The position numbers and the translations under genes were made by a program. Below the pieces are notes generated by a model that ran no database searches, was not told the origin of the DNA, and saw only the letters and a list, made by a program, of their open reading frames with translations. Of a stretch of 9,277 nucleotides of DNA, positions 5,413 to 9,277 are shown in pieces (within the stretch, counting starts at the first letter, position 1; the number at the start of each line of letters is the position of its first letter). The DNA is from an uncultured Eubacteriales bacterium (GTDB taxonomy: Bacteria > Bacillota > Clostridia > Oscillospirales > Acutalibacteraceae): positions 1 to 9,277 of the forward strand of contig ONRO01000282.1 of NCBI GenBank assembly GCA_900320235.1, in the 5' to 3' direction.

Positions 5413-5832
5413 TTATTTGCTCGATTCTGATTCGGTTATGAACTTCTTCGCAAGGTTCATAACTTCCTTTCTCTGCTTCGGAGAAAGATTTCGTACAACA
5501 AACAGAAGCTCTACCTCATATTTTGTTGTAGCATGTGTGCGGTACTTGAGACTGTCTTCATCAGCTGGACCGGAATGGATCTCGGCAACTGCTGCCTCAA
5601 GCTCTTCCTCAACACCCTGAAGAAGCTGCGTGTAATTGATATTATACACCTTAGCGATCTTTATAAGTGTGTTGATGTCAGGCTTTGTCTTGCCTGTCTC
5701 ATAATAGGTATAGGTTGAACGCTCAATTTTAAGACGATCGGCAACCTGCTGCTGGGTCAATCCACACTCGTGTCTGTAATACTTCAGCCAATAAGAAATC
5801 ATGCTATACATTTCTATATAACCCCCATTCAT
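5413..5832 (-). CDS. XRE-family transcriptional regulator, 139 aa
   Basis: A small DNA-binding regulator with an N-terminal Cro/C1-type helix-turn-helix. Its core at residues 23-60 includes GLTQQQVADRLKIERSTYTYYETGKTKP, the classical recognition pattern, then DINTLIKIAKVYN. The C-terminal half is charged and helical (VEEELEAAVAEIH; LSPKQRKEVMNLAKKF) and has no LexA-type protease or enzyme motif, so it may serve for dimerisation. The frame is open to 5892, but that start would lie on the -35 element. The ATG at 5832 has AAAGGGA six nt upstream and is preferred. ATG 5811 with GGGGGT nine nt upstream is an alternative, giving 132 aa. A good promoter lies just upstream, and an opposing promoter lies about 55 bp further on, suggesting control of a divergent unit and possibly of itself. 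Target and signal unknown. Confidence 0.9.
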   Translation of the reverse strand: MNGGYIEMYSMISYWLKYYRHECGLTQQQVADRLKIERSTYTYYETGKTKPDINTLIKIAKVYNINYTQLLQGVEEELEAAVAEIHSGPADEDSLKYRTHATTKYEVELLFVVRNLSPKQRKEVMNLAKKFITESESSK

Positions 5833-5863
5833 TTTTGTTCCCTTTGGCAATTCTAATAGTAAT

Positions 5864-5892
5864 ATTATATAACATTTTTTTGATTTAGTCAC
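5864..5892 (-). promoter_or_regulatory. Promoter of the XRE regulator gene
   Basis: On the minus strand, GTGACT (5892-5887, 4 of 6) is separated by 17 nt from a perfect TATAAT (5869-5864). The expected start is near 5857, giving a leader of about 25 nt that contains the ribosome site for the ATG at 5832. Confidence 0.65.
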
Positions 5893-5945
5893 GCACTTTC
5901 AAATAGTTTCACATATTTTCTACAATTCACACAAAAACAGAATAA

Positions 5946-5974
5946 TTGACAATCTTTTTATTGTACATTAATAT
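5946..5974 (+). promoter_or_regulatory. Plus-strand promoter facing away from the XRE gene
   Basis: A perfect TTGACA (5946-5951) is followed after 17 nt by TAATAT (5969-5974, 4 of 6). Transcription would start near 5981. No credible coding gene follows, so it would make a short untranslated RNA, or a very short peptide, from the AT-rich gap. In such AT-rich DNA a chance match is possible. Confidence 0.4.
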
Positions 5975-6026
5975 GCACATTAGTGTATTTTTCTCAATTA
6001 TTTTTGTATTTTTCAAGCAAAATAAC

Positions 6027-6087
6027 AATAATAATGTTCATGTTTTTTAGTATAATTATTTATTATTCATATAGAAACATTATTATT
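6027..6087. repeat. 12-bp perfect inverted repeat in the AT-rich gap
   Basis: AATAATAATGTT (6027-6038) and AACATTATTATT (6076-6087) are perfect reverse complements with 37 nt between them. All but two pairs are A-T, so the stem is weak and may reflect base composition. It lies inside the transcript predicted from the promoter at 5946-5974. Confidence 0.35.
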
Positions 6088-6239
6088 TATCAATACAAAA
6101 ATATCCGGTTATTCCATATTATTCCTCAGGAGACGATTAATCACTTATTTTTATTCATTCAATAAAACAAAAGTAACTTATTGTTCTTTTTGTCATTTAT
6201 TGAGAATTATTATTATTTTTGGTATTTTTGTGCATTTTT

Positions 6240-6569
6240 TCAGCTGCACAGTTCTTTTATGATATTATCTGCCTCGTTCATATCAGCTGCCTCTATTCCC
6301 TGCTTCAGCCTGTTCTGATCTGCTTCAGGAAGATCGGAAACCAGTGTGTCAGTTGAAAACAATACTTTTTTATCTCGTTTTCTGTATAATGCTATCCTTC
6401 CTGAAAATACTGATACTATATATCCGGTGTTCAGCTCCTGAGCTGACTGCACATTTTCTTCCTGATGATTCTTCATCTGTGCTGCCTCATAATCTGACGG
6501 TGTAAGGTATGATGTAATTATTATCGATGAAATCAGCAATACTCCGGTTACAGCTATCAACTTTTTCAT
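6240..6569 (-). CDS. Small exported or membrane-anchored protein resembling the BofC C-terminal domain, 109 aa
   Basis: The N-terminus MKKLIAVTGVLLISSIIITSYL is a signal peptide or signal anchor without a lipobox cysteine, so the rest would face outside. After a polar linker (about 23-46), residues 49-109 form a small alpha/beta domain: GYIVSVFSGRIALYRKRDKK, then LVSDLPEADQNRLKQGI and a C-terminal helix. This order, strand-glycine-strand followed by L-P-x-x-D-x-x-x-L-x-x-G-I, resembles the C-terminal domain of BofC and related clostridial single-domain proteins. BofC in Bacillus sits between the spore membranes and restrains a signalling protease; a like role here is only an inference from family resemblance. 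The start ATG at 6569 has AGGAGG 8 nt upstream. A TATAAT at 6693-6688 on the minus strand lacks a recognisable -35. The gene is divergent from the penicillin-binding protein gene. Confidence 0.7.
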   Translation of the reverse strand: MKKLIAVTGVLLISSIIITSYLTPSDYEAAQMKNHQEENVQSAQELNTGYIVSVFSGRIALYRKRDKKVLFSTDTLVSDLPEADQNRLKQGIEAADMNEADNIIKELCS

Positions 6570-6890
6570 TTTGTTTTCCTCCTATGTTCTGAAGCTATTT
6601 TTTTCATAAACATCACTGTTTATATTTTTGGATAAATTTATGCAATTATTCACTGACCGGATATATTTTTTTTACAAATTCACAGTTATTATAATACATT
6701 ATTTCATTTTTAAAAAAACTTATTCCATTTTTGTTTTTTTATGATATAATAGTCTGTGTATATATTATAAGGCAGAAAGTGTTCCATCAGTGTTCTTCCT
6801 TCAATATCATCTTTCAGGTATGGGTATTTCGCATTGTCTTAATATTCCTGCCTGTCCGGCAAATAATATCTCAGGAGGTTATAATCATTT
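6570..6890. other. Divergent intergenic region upstream of the penicillin-binding protein gene
   Basis: About 320 nt, AT-rich up to 6760. It contains overlapping TATAAT motifs on both strands near 6688-6695, without good -35 partners, and the extended -10 promoter for the downstream gene. Past 6757 the sequence is a mixed-composition leader of about 135 nt holding a short upstream frame (see 6820-6894). I recognised no riboswitch or terminator in it. Confidence 0.4.
6742..6750 (+). promoter_or_regulatory. Extended -10 promoter of the penicillin-binding protein gene
   Basis: TG-A-TATAAT (6742-6750) is a perfect extended -10. The -35 at 6722-6727 (ATTCCA) is poor, which extended -10 promoters tolerate. 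The start near 6757 leaves a leader of about 135 nt before the ATG at 6891. Confidence 0.5.
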
Positions 6891-6894
6891 ATGA
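6820..6894 (+). CDS. Possible 24-codon leader peptide overlapping the penicillin-binding protein start
   Basis: The ATG at 6820 opens a 24-codon frame (MGISHCLNIPAC, then PANNISGGYNHL) whose TGA at 6892-6894 overlaps the ATG at 6891 as ATGA. A GTG at 6790 in the same frame could extend it by ten codons. Only CAGG precedes the ATG, so the ribosome site is weak and translation is doubtful. If translated, it would couple to the downstream start, whose own AGGAGG (6873-6878) sits a rather long 12 nt away. It may well be chance. Confidence 0.2.
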   Translation: MGISHCLNIPACPANNISGGYNHL

Positions 6895-9277
6895 GAAAAA
6901 CTGACATTAGTCATTTTAATGACGAAGCTGCTTCCGGCTCAGCTGTTTCTACCCGAACGGCTGTCGGCGGTGTATTCTCAGCTGTCGGGAAGTTCCTGTT
7001 GACCGGTTTTGCTGTTTTATTGATCACTTCCCTTGTCGTGGGAATTTCAATGATTGTATATATCATTGGTATTGCAAGTGAACCGGTAAATATCAATCTT
7101 AACAAGATCAAGCTTTCCCTGACAAGCTTTGTTTATGTTAAAAATGATAATGATGAATATGAAAAATATCAGGAACTTTATTCAGGCGAAAACCGTGTCT
7201 GGGTCAAGTTTGAGGAAATCCCCAAACATATGATCGAAGCTCAGGTTGCTATCGAGGATAAACGTTTCTGGGAACATGATGGTGTTGACTGGTATCGTAC
7301 CGGCGGCGCTATCTTTACTATCGCAACTGGTAAATCTCAGTTCGGCGGATCTACTATTACACAGCAGCTTATCAAAAATATTACTGCTGATAATGAGGTC
7401 AGCCTTACTCGTAAACTCAGGGAAATCTTCCGTGCTCTGAAGCTGGAAGATGAATATACAAAAGATGATATTATTGAAGCTTATCTTAACATTGTAAACT
7501 ACGGCGCAGGCTGTCGAGGTGTACAGTCAGCTGCTGATATTTACTTTAACAAGAGGATACAGGATTGCTCAATTGCAGAATGTGCTGCTATTGCCGGTAT
7601 CACACAGAATCCTGTTGCTCTTAATCCTCTTGATTATCCTGAAAACAACAAGGAAAGACGCGAAACTATTATTCAGCAGATGTATGATCAGGGTATTATT
7701 ACCAAAGATGAATATAAACAGGCTATGAAAGAATCTGCTAATATGAAATTCATCGGATATGTTGTTGAAGATGAAAACGAAGATGAAAACGAATGGAACT
7801 GGTATATGGACAGGGTTTTCCGTGATGTTGTCAAGGATCTTCAGACTGAACTCAATATCGGCGCTGAATATGCTGAAACAATGGTCTATAACGAGGGTCT
7901 CAATATTTACTGCGCTATGGATGTAAAAGCTCAGGAGGCTGCTGAAAAGAAAATCCGTGAATGGAAAACTCCCAAGGATGAATATCTTGATGTCGGATAT
8001 GAAATGATGGATTTCGAGGGACGTGTGCTCGCTACTGTCGGAAGCAGGTTTGAAAAGGACGGACGGCTTCTCTGGGATAATGTTACACAATCTGTTCTTC
8101 AGCCCGGTTCTACTATCAAGCCTATCTCCTCTTATGCTATCGCTCTCGACAGGGGAATGATCAATTTCTCCTCTCTTATTGCTGATAAGCCAGTTTCTGA
8201 CTGGGGTCTTGATGCAGACGGTCAGGTTATCTCCGGTCCTAACAACTGGTACGGCAAGTATTACGGTACAATCACCGTTACAAGAGCACTTAACCTTTCT
8301 TCAAATGCTGCAGCAGTTTCTGTGGTAAATGATGTCGGTCTTGATGAAAGTTACAGATTCCTGACTGAGGAACTGAAATTCAGACATCTCGATCCTGAAC
8401 ACGATGCACAAAACCTTTCCGGTCTCTCAATAGGCGGTTTCTATGGCGGTACAACCGTTGAGGAAATGACTGCATCCTATGAGATCTTTGTAAACGGCGG
8501 CTATTATTATGAGCCTTACAGCTACTTTATGGTAACTGACAATGACGGCAATACCCTGCTTGATAATACAGACAGAGGTAAACCGGATCAGATCATCTCT
8601 ACTGAAACTTCAACTATTATGAACAGACTTCTTCATGAGGTCGTAAATGCTGGCGGCGAAACAATCGGTTACAGAGCTGCTGTTGACGGTTGGGATATTA
8701 TCGGAAAAACCGGTACTACTGACTCATCCTGTGACAACTGGTTCGTTGGCGCTTCTCCCTATGCTCTCGCAGGCATCTGGGCAGGTCATGACTCCTCAAG
8801 GCCAATTGCTGAAGATGAAGTAAACAAGGCTCATTATCTCTGGAGAGATATTATGGCAGAATGGCTCAAAGGCAAGCCGCAGAAGAATTATAACCTCGGC
8901 GGAGATGTCGTTCAGCATAACTATGTTATCGAAGACGGCGGTCTTACTGATATGACTCTCGACGGTGTAACAGCAGTCGGCTATTATACAACCGATAATA
9001 TGCCCGGAAGCTCATCATACGGTCAAAGACGTTCTGATACCAATACTACTCAGACAAGTTATTACAGTGACGACGATGACGATGATAACGAAGATTATTA
9101 TACGGACGATGAAGATACTGATGAGGATACTGATGAAGATACCGATTCAGACAGCACAGAAGATGGTACTGATGATACAGATGATACCGGTACCGATGAT
9201 GGTACTGATGATACCGGCACAACTGACGATACTGCGGATGATACCGGCACAACTGACGATACTGCGGATGATACCGG
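6891..9277 (+). CDS. Class A penicillin-binding protein (bifunctional peptidoglycan synthase), C-terminally cut by the window
   Basis: A membrane-anchored enzyme that polymerises lipid II into glycan strands and cross-links stem peptides outside the cell. Of it, 795 residues are visible. A cytoplasmic tail (1-33) precedes one membrane helix (about 34-60). The GT51 glycosyltransferase follows: AIEDKRFWEHDG with catalytic Glu122, GGSTITQQLIKN at 152-163, RKLREIFRALKLE at 174-186 and YGAGCRGVQSAA at 204-215. The transpeptidase has STIK with nucleophile Ser407, SSN at 470-472 and KTGTT at 606-610, so both active sites look intact. Past about residue 726 the chain becomes a low-complexity Asp/Thr/Glu tail ending in 10-residue repeats, still open at the edge. 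The ATG at 6891 has AGGAGG 12 nt upstream, a little far; an in-frame TAA at 6882-6884 excludes earlier starts. It resembles PBP1a/PonA proteins, but I do not assign a specific name. Confidence 0.95.
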   Translation, partial: MRKTDISHFNDEAASGSAVSTRTAVGGVFSAVGKFLLTGFAVLLITSLVVGISMIVYIIGIASEPVNINLNKIKLSLTSFVYVKNDNDEYEKYQELYSGENRVWVKFEEIPKHMIEAQVAIEDKRFWEHDGVDWYRTGGAIFTIATGKSQFGGSTITQQLIKNITADNEVSLTRKLREIFRALKLEDEYTKDDIIEAYLNIVNYGAGCRGVQSAADIYFNKRIQDCSIAECAAIAGITQNPVALNPLDYPENNKERRETIIQQMYDQGIITKDEYKQAMKESANMKFIGYVVEDENEDENEWNWYMDRVFRDVVKDLQTELNIGAEYAETMVYNEGLNIYCAMDVKAQEAAEKKIREWKTPKDEYLDVGYEMMDFEGRVLATVGSRFEKDGRLLWDNVTQSVLQPGSTIKPISSYAIALDRGMINFSSLIADKPVSDWGLDADGQVISGPNNWYGKYYGTITVTRALNLSSNAAAVSVVNDVGLDESYRFLTEELKFRHLDPEHDAQNLSGLSIGGFYGGTTVEEMTASYEIFVNGGYYYEPYSYFMVTDNDGNTLLDNTDRGKPDQIISTETSTIMNRLLHEVVNAGGETIGYRAAVDGWDIIGKTGTTDSSCDNWFVGASPYALAGIWAGHDSSRPIAEDEVNKAHYLWRDIMAEWLKGKPQKNYNLGGDVVQHNYVIEDGGLTDMTLDGVTAVGYYTTDNMPGSSSYGQRRSDTNTTQTSYYSDDDDDDNEDYYTDDEDTDEDTDEDTDSDSTEDGTDDTDDTGTDDGTDDTGTTDDTADDTGTTDDTADDT
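9069..9277 (+). repeat. Asp/Thr-rich low-complexity coding tail with 30-bp tandem repeat
   Basis: From 9069 the penicillin-binding protein frame encodes almost only Asp, Glu, Thr, Ser and Gly. It opens with six Asp codons, then has short DTDE iterations. From 9207 there is an exact 30-bp tandem unit encoding DDTGTTDDTA: copy 1 at 9207-9236, copy 2 at 9237-9266 and 11 nt of a third at 9267-9277. The array is cut by the window end, so the copy number is unknown. Identity at the DNA level implies recent duplication and probable length variation. Confidence 0.9.

Larger units (their letters stand above)
5893..6239. other. Very AT-rich gap without a convincing gene
   Basis: About 350 nt of strongly AT-rich DNA. 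It holds a plus-strand promoter (listed separately) and two direct copies of TTCACA (5908-5913 and 5926-5931) between the opposing promoters, which are possible regulator half-sites. It also holds a 12-bp inverted repeat (6027-6087) and a weak AT-only stem CAATAA/TTATTG near 6160-6183 followed by a T-rich tract. A 60-codon plus-strand frame (5983-6165) starts with GTG, has no ribosome site, and its Phe/Ile/Tyr-rich composition follows from base composition alone. I do not call it a gene. Confidence 0.4.

Noticed and set aside
5833..5892. Twenty-codon N-terminal extension of the XRE regulator
   Set aside because: It would overlap the -10 and -35 of the gene's own promoter and lacks a ribosome site.
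7569..8090. A 173-codon minus-strand frame inside the penicillin-binding protein gene
   Set aside because: It is fully antisense to the conserved end of the glycosyltransferase and the inter-domain part of a clear coding gene, and its Phe/Ile-rich composition is what antisense frames give.
9046..9252. A 68-codon minus-strand Tyr/His/Arg-rich frame
   Set aside because: It is the mirror image of the Asp/Thr-rich repeat tail on the plus strand; its composition follows from GAT/ACT repeats.
9207..9277. CRISPR-like array from the regular 30-bp repeats
   Set aside because: The repeats are directly adjacent without spacers and stay in frame with the penicillin-binding protein, so they are coding tandem repeats.

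Overview
The window looks like chromosomal DNA of a low-G+C Gram-positive anaerobe. Strong AGGAGG-type ribosome sites, AT-rich spacers, sigma-A-like promoters and the protein types present all point to Clostridia. The style of the small conserved proteins suggests Oscillospiraceae/Ruminococcus, but this is an inference from protein style and not a search result. I see no insertion sequence, integrase, phage gene, CRISPR array, tRNA or rRNA.

Layout. (1) 1-707, minus strand: the N-terminal 235 residues of a Wzt/TagH-type ABC ATPase for polysaccharide or teichoic-acid export, with its own consensus promoter. (2) 851-1387, minus: a 178-residue protein of unknown function with a faint Mur-ligase-like segment. 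(3) 1388-1752: a regulatory region with hairpins, a pure G/C palindromic block and the proB promoter. (4) 1753-3897, plus: proB-proA, the first two steps of proline synthesis from glutamate; ProB is the short form without a PUA domain. (5) 3920-4733, minus: three small protein genes (54, 117 and 81 aa) in a compact operon that converges on proA through a shared hairpin. The 54-aa gene is short and easily overlooked. (6) 4839-5351, plus: a YfcE-type metallophosphoesterase ending at a clear bidirectional terminator. (7) 5413-5832, minus: an XRE-family regulator. (8) 5893-6239: a very AT-rich gap with a plus-strand promoter facing away from the regulator and a 12-bp inverted repeat, but no convincing gene. 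(9) 6240-6569, minus: a small secreted or anchored protein that resembles the BofC C-terminal domain. (10) 6891-9277, plus: a class A penicillin-binding protein with an Asp/Thr-rich repetitive tail, cut by the window end.

The two edges both concern the cell envelope: polymer export on the left and peptidoglycan polymerisation and cross-linking on the right. The middle is housekeeping proline synthesis plus small uncharacterised genes. The least explained part is the three-gene small-protein operon. It has a possible sporulation sigma-E-like promoter, and its second and third reading frames share one frame, separated only by a TGA. The other unexplained items are the AT-rich divergent region at 5893-6239 and the GC-rich symmetrical block that abuts the proB -35 element.
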